Shown in pieces: positions 37,188 to 44,884 of a stretch of 46,074 nucleotides of DNA. This DNA comes from OFTM382 sp964352615. GTDB lineage: Bacteria > Planctomycetota > Phycisphaerae > Phycisphaerales > UBA1924. A program made the position numbers and the translations under genes. Where the stretch lies: contig CAYGSG010000016.1 of the NCBI GenBank assembly GCA_964352615.1, forward strand, positions 1-46,074, given 5' to 3'. Below the pieces are notes generated by a model. The model was not told where the DNA came from. It ran no database searches and saw only the letters and a program-made list of their open reading frames with translations. Each line of letters begins with the position of its first letter. Positions within the stretch are counted from its first letter, which is position 1.

Positions 37188-37949
37188 GTGGCCCAGATTC
37201 TTGTGGTAGGCCCCCACCCCGACGACCAGGAGCTGGGCATGGGCGCGACGGTCGCCCGGCTGGCCCAGCAGGGCCACGACGTGCTGCTGCTGGACATCAC
37301 CAACGGTGAGCCCACGCCTCGTGGTACGCCCGCCAAGCGCGCAGCCGAGGCAGAGACAGCGCGGCGTGCGCTGTGCCCCGACCCAGCCAAATACCCAGAA
37401 TCCAAACCAGTTCGGCGGATGCTGCTCGGGCTGACCAACCGCGTGGTCGAGCACACGGTCGCCAATCGCCACAAGGTTGCCAGCGTGATCCGTGCGCACG
37501 GCGCAGCGATCGTGTTCACGCCGTTCTACGAGGATGCGCACCCGGACCACTTGGCGGTGACGCGGATCGTGGAGGACGCACGGTTTGATGCGAAGCTGAC
37601 GAACATCGAAATGCCCGAGCCGCCCGCGTTCAGCGACGCGATCGGGGGCCGGCCCATGCTCGGAGAGCCGATCTATCCCCGTTGGCTCTTGTACTACTAC
37701 GCGACGCACCTGCGGCTGGTGCCAAACCCGACGTTCATCTTTGATGCGGCCCTCGGATGCGAGGCCAAGCGGGCCGCGCTCAACGCCTACGAGAGCCAGT
37801 TCAAGGTCAACGAGAAGAACCACGGCCTGCTCGATTGGGTGGACGCAGCGGGCAGGTTCTACGGCTCGCGGATCGGCTCAGCGTTCGGTGAACCGATCCA
37901 CAGCCGGGAGCCGATTCGGCTCGGGGGCTTGGGCGAGCTGCTCGGCTAG
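37188..37949 (+). CDS. PIG-L/LmbE-family deacetylase (BshB1-like)
   Basis: A 253-residue zinc-dependent N-acetylglucosaminide deacetylase-family protein. The N-terminus ILVVGPHPDDQELGMGAT carries the zinc-binding HPDD; the second site is EDAHPDHLAV. The segment LLLDITNGEPTPRGTPAKRA strongly resembles the bacillithiol enzyme BshB1, which deacetylates GlcNAc-malate, rather than mycothiol MshB. GTG 37188 is well supported by GGAGGTG (37177-37183), six bases upstream of the start after its core. The gene is not linked to the BshC-like gene at 20749, but the two together may serve one pathway. Related deacetylases act on other GlcNAc-lipids or antibiotics, so the exact substrate is uncertain. Confidence 0.85.
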   Translation: MAQILVVGPHPDDQELGMGATVARLAQQGHDVLLLDITNGEPTPRGTPAKRAAEAETARRALCPDPAKYPESKPVRRMLLGLTNRVVEHTVANRHKVASVIRAHGAAIVFTPFYEDAHPDHLAVTRIVEDARFDAKLTNIEMPEPPAFSDAIGGRPMLGEPIYPRWLLYYYATHLRLVPNPTFIFDAALGCEAKRAALNAYESQFKVNEKNHGLLDWVDAAGRFYGSRIGSAFGEPIHSREPIRLGGLGELLG

Positions 37950-37963
37950 CTCGGCTCGCTTAT

Positions 37964-38359
37964 CTATCTCGTCTCGCGCTTGCGCACGGTGCCGCCTGTG
38001 TACACCCTGCCGCTTGCGAGCTCGTCGTAGGTCACAAAGGCGTTGCCCGCTCCGAGGCTGAGCGATTCGATGAGGCTCTCGGCAGCGGCGGTCAGCGCCG
38101 CCTCGATGGTGCGCGCATCGCGGCCCACAAAGGCGCTGAGCCTCGCGATCGGGGGGTGTGAATCGCGCGGCTGCGTGACGACGGACGCAGGCTCGCCGCC
38201 CTCGACGTAGCAGCCGGCGCTAAGCGTGTGCCACGTTGCCCACACGTGCGCTGCGTCAACGCCCATCGCGCCCGCGACTGCCTGGCACAGCGCACGCAAA
38301 GCCCGAGGGATGCTGACGCCCTCGGGCTGGGGCAATGCTTGGACTTGGATCACGGGCAT
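37964..38359 (-). CDS. Tautomerase-superfamily protein
   Basis: A 131-residue protein starting MPVIQVQALPQPEGV. After removal of Met, the N-terminal proline would be the catalytic base of tautomerase-superfamily enzymes (4-oxalocrotonate tautomerase, MIF-like). About 131 residues fits two fused beta-alpha-beta units: residues 2-60 (IPRALRALCQAVAGAMGVDA, a typical helix, then HVWATWHTL) and 75-131 (RTIEAALTAAAESLIESL). The true substrate is unknown. It converges with the PIG-L gene (14-base gap) and lies downstream of the exported protein at 38388 on the same strand (28-base gap), so it may be co-transcribed. Confidence 0.65.
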   Translation of the reverse strand: MPVIQVQALPQPEGVSIPRALRALCQAVAGAMGVDAAHVWATWHTLSAGCYVEGGEPASVVTQPRDSHPPIARLSAFVGRDARTIEAALTAAAESLIESLSLGAGNAFVTYDELASGRVYTGGTVRKRETR

Positions 38360-38387
38360 GCGTGGCCCATGGTAGTGAAAGTTGGGA

Positions 38388-39194
38388 TCAAAACGAGCCG
38401 GGGGTGTCGAACGTGCCGGCCTCGAACTCGGGGTTGATCTCGATGGCCGACATCTCGATGACCTGATCGAACTGCGGCGTTGAAGCCGTCATCTTGTGCG
38501 GCATCAGCACAAGATCACCGACCTTGCGGTAGTCGGACATGACCGTCACAAGGTCAAAATTTTCGGCGTCGGGCGAGCTTTTCTTCATTTCCGCGAGCAG
38601 CAGGCCCGTATCGACGCTGTAAAGCGACTGCGAGACGGCTTCGGTCCGCTTCTTCTTGGTTTCGACGCGGTAGACCATCTGGTCCTCGAACAGTTCTTTG
38701 CCGATGGTGACCGCTGACTCGTAGGTCTCGCGCGGCGTGTATTCGTCGGTGAAGCGGGCTTGGTCCTTCAGGGCCTCGGCGGGTTCGCCCTCGACAATCT
38801 GCGCGGGCGCGCCCGGCATCGTGGATTGCCAGGCAACCTCGCCGTCGGTGCCCTGGTCGATCTGGCCCATGCCGGGCAGTTCGACCACCACAGCCATCTT
38901 GCCAGGCGCTTCGAGTTGAATGAGCAGGTCGCCCGTCATGCCCATGGCGGTGATCGTGAACGTGCCGTTCATGCGGAGACGCTCGACCTTCTTGACCGCT
39001 TCCTTGCCGCCGACGGCTTCGATGTGCTTCTCGAGCAGGCTGAAGCCATCGGGCAGGTCGGCGGGGGCCACGGTTTGGGTATCGGTCGCGGGCGCTTCGT
39101 GCTGGGCGGTCGCTGCGCCGGCAGCGGTCATCAGCACGCAGGCAAGGCCGAGGCGGGCGAGCATGGACGAAGCGGCTTGAGTGGTTGTGGGCAT
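38388..39194 (-). CDS. Exported LolA/LolB-like hypothetical protein
   Basis: A 268-residue exported protein. The signal peptide is about 30 residues (hydrophobic LGLACVLMTAAGAATAQ). The remainder looks like an open beta-barrel of the outer-membrane lipoprotein-sorting (LolA/LolB) superfamily: a helix with the family-like LLEKHIEAVGGKEAVKKV, then paired strands MNGTFTITAMGMTGDLLIQL, KMAVVVELPGMGQIDQG, YSVDTGLLLAEMK and DYRKVGDLVLMPHKM. Proteins of this shape are common and mostly uncharacterised; true LolA carrier activity is not implied. ATG 39194 has AAGGA seven bases upstream. The tautomerase gene follows on the same strand. Confidence 0.6.
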   Translation of the reverse strand: MPTTTQAASSMLARLGLACVLMTAAGAATAQHEAPATDTQTVAPADLPDGFSLLEKHIEAVGGKEAVKKVERLRMNGTFTITAMGMTGDLLIQLEAPGKMAVVVELPGMGQIDQGTDGEVAWQSTMPGAPAQIVEGEPAEALKDQARFTDEYTPRETYESAVTIGKELFEDQMVYRVETKKKRTEAVSQSLYSVDTGLLLAEMKKSSPDAENFDLVTVMSDYRKVGDLVLMPHKMTASTPQFDQVIEMSAIEINPEFEAGTFDTPGSF

Positions 39195-39324
39195 GGATGG
39201 TTCCTTCTCTCTGGTTGGCTCTCGGCGTGCCGCGACGGCGGTCGCTTGCGGGAGTAAGTGGTTCGATCATCGGCGTTGGGCCACGGGCGTACGTTCCGTC
39301 CGGGCAGCGCGACAGCGTATGAGG

Positions 39325-40188
39325 TCATTGGGAGTCGGCCAACTCGGGTTGCACCGGGCTGGCCTCAGAGGCTGCCGAGGCGGGCACGAACTCGACAAAG
39401 CCCCAGTACTGCGGCTCGTGCATGTCGATCCGGGCTTGCGGCGACCACACCCAGTTGTCCTCGTCAAGCCTGCGGCCCGTCTCGGGGTGGTTGGCTTTGG
39501 CGTAGCCGAGCTTGCCTGGATCGGCCAGAGGTTCGATCGTCCACTCGACGCGGGAGAAGTTCACCCGCCACACGTCGCCAGGGATAGGCGGGCAGGCTGC
39601 CCCCGCGGTCTCGGCGAGGGCCGACCACGGGATCGCGATCTCGACCGACCAGCCCCGGTCCACATCGCTCGGGTCGTTGGGGGTGCCATCAAGCTTGACG
39701 GCGGTTTGCAGGCCCTTGATGGTCCAGCCGTGCCGGGCCGGCCCGCCGTGGCGGTAGCGCTTGACGAGCAACAGATCGAACACGGTGTTGAGCACGTTCA
39801 CCTGCAGTTCGTGGTACATCGCGCCGTCGCCATCGGGGTCGATGAAGACTTCGAAGTTATTCTGGTGGTGGAGGATGCTGTCGCGCTTGGTGAGCGTGCC
39901 CCACAGGTGCGGCTCGGCCATCTCGGCGGCGATGTAGAAGTGCTCGTCGTCCCACGCCATGGCAGCGCGGGTCAGGTAGCGCGGCGCGGGCTTGGCTTCG
40001 CCCTCGATATCGATGAACGCCTGGGTCCATCGGCCACCGGCCCACTCGCTCGGATCGCCATCGATCGCGGGCGGCGAATCGAGCCGAGCGCACGCGTACG
40101 ACCGGTGGGGCCAGGCACCCGTTGAGTCGGTTGGCTGACCGGAGCACGCAGTTGCCAGCAGCAAGATGACCGCAGCGAGGGAACGCAT
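39325..40188 (-). CDS. Lipoprotein with CBM9-like carbohydrate-binding domain
   Basis: A 287-residue lipoprotein: signal peptide with lipobox ATAC and acylated C15. The mature protein carries one CBM9-like beta-sandwich: PPAIDGDPSEWAGG at its start, AMAWDDEHFYIAAEMAEPHL, NNFEVFIDPDGDGAMYHELQ (calcium-type acidic loop) and GWSVEIAIPWSALAE, then VNFSRVEWTIEPL and a DEDNWVWSPQ segment. These domains bind glycans; here there is no linked catalytic domain, so it may act as a surface glycan-binding protein. No Shine-Dalgarno is visible: the leader is CT-rich and the repeat at 40216-40328 begins 28 bases upstream. Confidence 0.8.
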   Translation of the reverse strand: MRSLAAVILLLATACSGQPTDSTGAWPHRSYACARLDSPPAIDGDPSEWAGGRWTQAFIDIEGEAKPAPRYLTRAAMAWDDEHFYIAAEMAEPHLWGTLTKRDSILHHQNNFEVFIDPDGDGAMYHELQVNVLNTVFDLLLVKRYRHGGPARHGWTIKGLQTAVKLDGTPNDPSDVDRGWSVEIAIPWSALAETAGAACPPIPGDVWRVNFSRVEWTIEPLADPGKLGYAKANHPETGRRLDEDNWVWSPQARIDMHEPQYWGFVEFVPASAASEASPVQPELADSQ

Positions 40189-40215
40189 GAGAGAGAGGAG
40201 GGTAACCGACTCCTC

Positions 40216-40328
40216 GCTCCCCCATCACCGATGGGGGAGCTGTCGCGCAGCGACTGAGGGGGTAGAGGCATGGCCCTGGCCCCCACCCCCTGCTCCGCAG
40301 GGACCTCCCCCGTCGGCGACGGGGGAGG
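40216..40328. repeat. Compound palindromic intergenic repeat
   Basis: Four inverted repeats are packed in 113 bases. GCTCCCCCATC/GATGGGGGAGC (40216-40240) has an 11-bp stem with a 3-base loop. GTCGC/GCGAC follows at once. CCCTGC/GCAGGG (40288-40302) has a 3-base loop. CCTCCCCCGTCG/CGACGGGGGAGG (40304-40328) has a 12-bp stem around one G. The two outer stems share a CCTCCCCC/GGGGGAGG core. This is the build of REP/MITE-like intergenic repeats that occur in multiple copies in bacterial genomes. It lies between the divergent CBM9 lipoprotein and purB. Confidence 0.8.
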
Positions 40329-40394
40329 AGAAAGAGGAACCGATGCCGACAATCCATCGAGCCATCCCACATCGCAAGCCCACTACCATCGCTC

Positions 40395-41972
40395 ATGCCC
40401 GATCCCGACCCCACTTCCCCCGCGTCGCCGTACGACACCTATACCAGCCCCCTCGCCAGCCGTAACGCGAGCCCGGAGATGCTGCGGATCTGGTCGGCAC
40501 GCCACAAGTTCAACACCTGGCGGCGTATCTGGCTGGCGATCGCTCAAGCTCAGCACGAGGTGACCAAGGACTGGGACACGCCGCTGGTGAGTCAAGAGCA
40601 AGTCGAGGAACTGCGCGCCGTCGTGGAGCGGGGCATCAGCGATGACGAGCTCGCCCGCGCGAGCGAGCTTGAACGCGACCTCCGGCATGACGTCATGGCC
40701 CACGTCCACTGCCTCGGCGAGCAGTGCCCCAAGGCCAAGCCGATCATCCATCTCGGCTGCACGAGCCAGGATGTGGTGTGCAATGCGGATGTCGCCGTTT
40801 TTGATGATGCGTTTCAGGTGATTAGGTCCAAACTCGTCCGTGTTGTACTGGCGCTGGCAGATCAAGCGACTACACACTCATTGAAGCCGACGCTCGGATT
40901 CACCCACTACCAAGTCGCGCAGCCCGTTACTGTCGGAAGACGATTGTCACAGTGGAGCTATGAGCTGTCGCTTGGCTTAGAGCGTGTTGTTGACCTCTTT
41001 CATTACAACAGGGCGAAGGGGCTTCGCGGAGCGACCGGAACGCAGGCATCCTTCAGAGCACTCTTTGGGGATGCGACCGATACCCGCAAGGGCGACGTTG
41101 TCGTCATTGACAAAACTGGAAACTCAAGGAGCCGCCCGCGGGCATTCATCGAGTGGTTTGAGGAGTTGGCTGTCGACCATCGTCTTGAGCTCGAGAATGA
41201 CCATGAATCGCATGTACTCGTCACGCAGACCTATCCCCGCGTGATCGACACCTTCATCCTGGCCGACCTCGCCTCCATTGCCGCCGTCCTCCACAAGATC
41301 GCCACCGACATCCGCCTGCTCAGTAACCGCAAGGAAATCGACGAGCCGTTCGGCAAAAACCAGATCGGCTCGTCGGCCATGCCGTACAAGCGCAACCCGA
41401 TGAAGTGCGAGCGGATCTGCGGGCTCACCCGCTTCGTCATGAACCTCGTCGGCAACGCCTACGACACCGCCGCGACGCAGTGGCTCGAGCGCACGCTCGA
41501 CGACTCATCCAACCGACGGCTGTCCTTGCCCGAGGCGTTCCTGGCGCTCGACGGCTCGCTCGACCTGATGCACGAGGTCGCCAGCGGCCTGGTGGTGAAT
41601 GAAGCGATGGTGCGCAAGAACCTGATGGCCGAGCTTCCGTTCCTGGCGACGGAAAACATCCTGATGGAGGCGGTCAAGCTCGGCGGCGACCGGCAGGACC
41701 TGCACGAGAAGATCCGCGTGCATGCGCAGGCTGCGGGCCACCGGGTGAAGCAGGAAGGGCTCGACAACGACCTGATCGATCGCTTACGCAACGACCCGGC
41801 GTTCGCGAGCGTCCACCACCTGCTGACCGAGGATCAGTTGCTGGACCCGATGAAGTACATCGGCCGAAGCGTGGAGCAGACCGAGCGGTTCATCGCGGAA
41901 GTGATCGAGCCCTTGCGCGAGCGGTACGCGGAAGAACTCGACCAGCTTGGCGGCAGCGACCGGGGGGTGTAA
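40395..41972 (+). CDS. purB: Adenylosuccinate lyase
   Basis: A 525-residue fumarase/aspartase-superfamily enzyme for two steps of purine synthesis (SAICAR to AICAR, and adenylosuccinate to AMP). Visible motifs: HDVMAHVHCLGEQ, IHLGCTSQDVVCNADV, KPTLGFTHYQVAQP, TQTYPRVIDTFILADLA and the family signature GSSAMPYKRNPMKCERICG. The ADSL C-terminal helical domain follows. It is longer than most bacterial PurB (about 430-480). By eye, about 23 residues are added near 226-255 (around DTRKGDVVVIDKTGNSRS) between the LFG and TQTYPR landmarks. The segment 40801-41220 is near 54% G+C, against about 62-68% in flanking coding sequence, so the gene looks mosaic; see findings. The frame is intact. Confidence 0.95.
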   Translation: MPDPDPTSPASPYDTYTSPLASRNASPEMLRIWSARHKFNTWRRIWLAIAQAQHEVTKDWDTPLVSQEQVEELRAVVERGISDDELARASELERDLRHDVMAHVHCLGEQCPKAKPIIHLGCTSQDVVCNADVAVFDDAFQVIRSKLVRVVLALADQATTHSLKPTLGFTHYQVAQPVTVGRRLSQWSYELSLGLERVVDLFHYNRAKGLRGATGTQASFRALFGDATDTRKGDVVVIDKTGNSRSRPRAFIEWFEELAVDHRLELENDHESHVLVTQTYPRVIDTFILADLASIAAVLHKIATDIRLLSNRKEIDEPFGKNQIGSSAMPYKRNPMKCERICGLTRFVMNLVGNAYDTAATQWLERTLDDSSNRRLSLPEAFLALDGSLDLMHEVASGLVVNEAMVRKNLMAELPFLATENILMEAVKLGGDRQDLHEKIRVHAQAAGHRVKQEGLDNDLIDRLRNDPAFASVHHLLTEDQLLDPMKYIGRSVEQTERFIAEVIEPLRERYAEELDQLGGSDRGV

Positions 41973-42000
41973 TCTCAGTGGCAACTCAAGGAGATACGCC

Positions 42001-42597
42001 ATGCCCGAAGGCTTTACGCTCGGCGATCACACGTTCCTCCACCCGGACGAGGAAGACCCGATGGATCCGCTCGCTCGGATGGATCTGCCACCGAAACAAA
42101 TCCTGGGCGGGAGCCCCCCGGATGTCTTCGTCGGCTTTACTCGCGATGCCGATATCGAAACATCCGTCTGTCAGATCATGCTCGATCCGCCCTTTATGGG
42201 TCATGGCGAGCCGACAATCAAGTTTCTTGATGTCGTGATCGACGGCTCACCCGACATCGAAGTCGCCGTGATGCAAAACGATGACGACCCCGACGAGTTG
42301 ATACCAGAACGTGTCTTTGCGCGCAAACCTGGAAACCCAGGGAGCATGGTCGTGCTGTTCGACAGCACGTGGGCAAAGAACCAAGTGACGCTCGTCGGCG
42401 TTGAGCCCTCCGCGATCACGAACGAACAGCGCGAGCTTCTGAGCGATGAGGAGGCCTGGTTCCCCTGCCGTGTGACGTTCGGGCTGGAGTACCCATCGGA
42501 GACGGACTCGCACAACTGTGTCTCTTGGATCACCATGTACGCCTGGGAGCCGGGCACGGATCAGACTGGATGCATGGTCGATGCGGAGCTGGCGTGA
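42001..42597 (+). CDS. Hypothetical protein
   Basis: A 198-residue acidic protein with no motif I recognise. The start shows EGFTLGDHTFLHPDEEDPMD; later it has FVGFTRDADIETSVCQIMLD, GSMVVLFDSTWAKNQVTL and EAWFPCRVTFGLEYPSETDS. It has no signal peptide or membrane segment, so it is probably cytoplasmic. ATG 42001 is set by AAGGAG (41988-41993) seven bases upstream; the frame is open further, but those residues overlap purB's end. Its stop overlaps the start of the next gene (TGATG), so the two are translationally coupled. G+C is somewhat lower than the neighbours. Confidence 0.65.
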   Translation: MPEGFTLGDHTFLHPDEEDPMDPLARMDLPPKQILGGSPPDVFVGFTRDADIETSVCQIMLDPPFMGHGEPTIKFLDVVIDGSPDIEVAVMQNDDDPDELIPERVFARKPGNPGSMVVLFDSTWAKNQVTLVGVEPSAITNEQRELLSDEEAWFPCRVTFGLEYPSETDSHNCVSWITMYAWEPGTDQTGCMVDAELA

Positions 42598-43082
42598 TGT
42601 CGGGGCATATGGACTACAAATTGGCGACGAAAGCGTTCAAGGCCGAGATTTTGCAGAACGACACGGGCGGGGCGTACATCGAGCTGCCGTTTGATGTGGA
42701 GGCGGTGCTCGGGTCCAAGCGGCCCAAGGTGCTCGCGACGTTCGATGGCGAGTCGTATCGAGGCACCGCTGCCAGGTACGGCACCGAGGCGCACATCGTG
42801 ATCATCACCAAGGCCATCCGCGAGAAAATCCGTAAAGCCCCCGGCGACACGGTGGAGGTGACCATCGAGGCGGACACCGCCCCGAGGACCGTCGCCACGC
42901 CCAAGGACTTCGCCTCGGCCATGAAGGCCCAGCCCGCAGCCGCAGCGTTCTGGAAGGAGCTTTCGTACACGCACCGACGCGAGTACGTGCAGTGGATCGA
43001 GGAGGCGAAGAAGGCCGAGACCCGCGATCGGCGGATCGCCAAGGCCGTCGGGATGCTGGCCGAGGGCAAGAAGGCGCGGTAG
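42597..43082 (+). CDS. DUF1905/YdeI (OmdA)-like protein
   Basis: A 161-residue protein with the two parts of the DUF1905 plus YdeI/OmpD-associated (OmdA) pattern. The first is a small beta-barrel (YKLATKAFKAEILQ, AYIELPFDVEAVLGSKRPKV, ATFDGESYRGTAARYG, IIITKAIREKIRKAPGDTVEV). The second is the helical C-terminal module FWKELSYTHRREYVQWIEEA + KKAETRDRRI. Related proteins are linked to bacteriocin/antimicrobial protection in a few cases; the mechanism is unknown. ATG 42597 has GGAG eight bases upstream and overlaps the preceding stop codon, so the gene is coupled to the hypothetical protein before it. Confidence 0.8.
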   Translation: MSGHMDYKLATKAFKAEILQNDTGGAYIELPFDVEAVLGSKRPKVLATFDGESYRGTAARYGTEAHIVIITKAIREKIRKAPGDTVEVTIEADTAPRTVATPKDFASAMKAQPAAAAFWKELSYTHRREYVQWIEEAKKAETRDRRIAKAVGMLAEGKKAR

Positions 43083-43398
43083 GTGATTGACCTCAGCCAG
43101 AGGCATCTTGCAACGGGGCAGGTTTTTCTACCAAACTCTCCCCCAACACCGGGCCAAGCGGTTGACGCTCGGCCCTGAGGACGGGACACTCCCCAGCCAG
43201 CGGCGGCGGGACGAGCCCGCTTACGCTGGCGTGATGGGCTAGAACTGGCTTGATGGGATAGAAGCAGGATACAGAACCAGAGGGCCGAATCGGGCGAACG
43301 CCGCCCGGAGGCTGCAACAACCGCCGAGGCGTGCGAGGCTCGATGAGCACCGCCGTCAGGCCACGATCGGGCCGGGCCCGCAATCGGAGACGCGAACC
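43083..43398. other. 316-bp intergenic region
   Basis: No convincing gene. An imperfect hairpin (GGGCC-AGCG arms with a GTTGA loop, about 43154-43178) lies within the first 100 bases and could terminate the upstream pair, but no T run follows. A GGAG (near 43386) nine bases before the ATG at 43399 is the likely ribosome-binding site of the coiled-coil protein. Nothing else stands out. Confidence 0.4.
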
Positions 43399-44832
43399 AT
43401 GGCTGCACGAACCGGCGCGGGCGTCGGGGTGATTACCACCATCACCATCTTCGGCATTCTCTCTCTGGCCCTGTTCATCACAACCGTGGTGTTCTATGGC
43501 AACGCGAACCGCGCCCAGGGTGAGCTGGACAACCTCCAGAGCGAGTACAACGACTTCGTCTCGAACGAAGAGCGTCAGGACGCGCAGGTGCAGGCCTTCC
43601 TTCAGAGCGCGGGCAAGGAGCGCGAGACGCTCACCGGGCACCTGATGAGCAACCTGAGCAACACCATGCGTGACGTGAGCGGTTCGCCGCGCGACGGGCA
43701 CGAGGCGATGCAGGGCCGGCTTAACTCCGCGCAGCTCCCGGGCGTCGCACGGGCGAAGAACTGGCAGCCCGGCAGCGGCCAGCCGCCATCGGTCGGCCAG
43801 CTCGTGCAGGGCTCGAACCTGATGAGCCTGCTGCGCGATCTTGACCAGTACATCCGCAACCTGCACACCGAGCTCGACAGCGCCAACGGCGCTCGCGAGC
43901 GCGCCAGCCAGGACCTCGCCAACGAGGTCTCGCGCATCGGCACCATCGAGCGCACGCACCGGCAGACGGTCGACCGCCTGACCTCGCAGATCGGCCAGCT
44001 TGAATCGCAGGTCGAGCAGTACCGCAGGCAGACCAACGACGGATCGGCGAACATGGAGGCCCGCGTCGAGCGGCTCCGCGACGAGGCCAACGCGCGTCAG
44101 CAGACGATGGCGGGCCGGATCAACGATCTGGAAGCCGAGAACGCACGCCTGGCCAACCAGGTCGAGGTGCTGCGCAGCGCCCGTTCCGACGAGACCCTTC
44201 AGGCCCAAGACGAGGCGGCTCTGGTCGATGCGCAGGTGCTCGCGGTGGACGCGGCGAGCGGCGAAGCGACCATCAGCATCGGCAGCGAGCAGAAGGCCGT
44301 GCTCGGGATGAGCTTCGCGGTGTACCCCTCGGCGGGCGCGATCCAGCTCGGACCCAACGGCGAGTACCCCTACGGCAAGGCGACGCTCGAAATCATCAGC
44401 GTGGACGAGACCACGAGCGTCTGCCGAATCACGCGCGAGACCCGGGGCAGCCCGATCGTTCGCGGCGATGTCGTCGCCAACGCGGTGTACGACCCCAACA
44501 AGGTCTACACGCTGCTGATGATCGGCAACTTCGACCTCAACCGCGACGGGCTGGCGACCGCCCAGGAACGCGAGGAGTGGAAAGCGATCATCGAGGGCTG
44601 GGGCGGCCGGGTTGTGGATGAGCCCACGGGCGACATGGACTTTCTGGTGCTGGGCCGCCGGCCCGTGCCCCGGGCCGAGCCCTCGCCCAACGCCCCCATC
44701 GAGATCGTTCAGCAGTACCTCGACGAGTTGGTGCTGGTCGAGCGCTACGACCAGCTCTGGGACACCGCGCGAGCGACCCAGCTCCCGGTGCTCAACGAGA
44801 ACAGGCTGCGGACCCTCGTGGGCGCACGCTGA
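43399..44832 (+). CDS. Membrane-anchored coiled-coil protein with BRCT-like C-terminus
   Basis: A 477-residue protein. One N-terminal membrane helix (about 10-32; VITTITIFGILSLALFITTV) anchors a long coiled coil in two blocks (about 36-75 and 145-275), with heptad-rich stretches such as LTSQIGQLESQVEQYRRQ and NDLEAENARLANQVEVLR. A small beta domain (about 285-375; VLAVDAASGEATISIG) follows. The C-terminus (about 380-435: YTLLMIGNFDLNRDGLAT, WKAIIEGWGGRVVDEPT, GDMDFLVLGRRP) resembles a BRCT-like fold. The function is unknown; a structural or scaffold role at the membrane is an inference. Similar coiled-coil architecture recurs in planctomycetes. Confidence 0.75.
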   Translation: MAARTGAGVGVITTITIFGILSLALFITTVVFYGNANRAQGELDNLQSEYNDFVSNEERQDAQVQAFLQSAGKERETLTGHLMSNLSNTMRDVSGSPRDGHEAMQGRLNSAQLPGVARAKNWQPGSGQPPSVGQLVQGSNLMSLLRDLDQYIRNLHTELDSANGARERASQDLANEVSRIGTIERTHRQTVDRLTSQIGQLESQVEQYRRQTNDGSANMEARVERLRDEANARQQTMAGRINDLEAENARLANQVEVLRSARSDETLQAQDEAALVDAQVLAVDAASGEATISIGSEQKAVLGMSFAVYPSAGAIQLGPNGEYPYGKATLEIISVDETTSVCRITRETRGSPIVRGDVVANAVYDPNKVYTLLMIGNFDLNRDGLATAQEREEWKAIIEGWGGRVVDEPTGDMDFLVLGRRPVPRAEPSPNAPIEIVQQYLDELVLVERYDQLWDTARATQLPVLNENRLRTLVGAR

Positions 44833-44884
44833 GTCTCGATTCGATGGCGGCTCGCCGAGCGAGTCAGCCTGAACGCGAGTTCTG

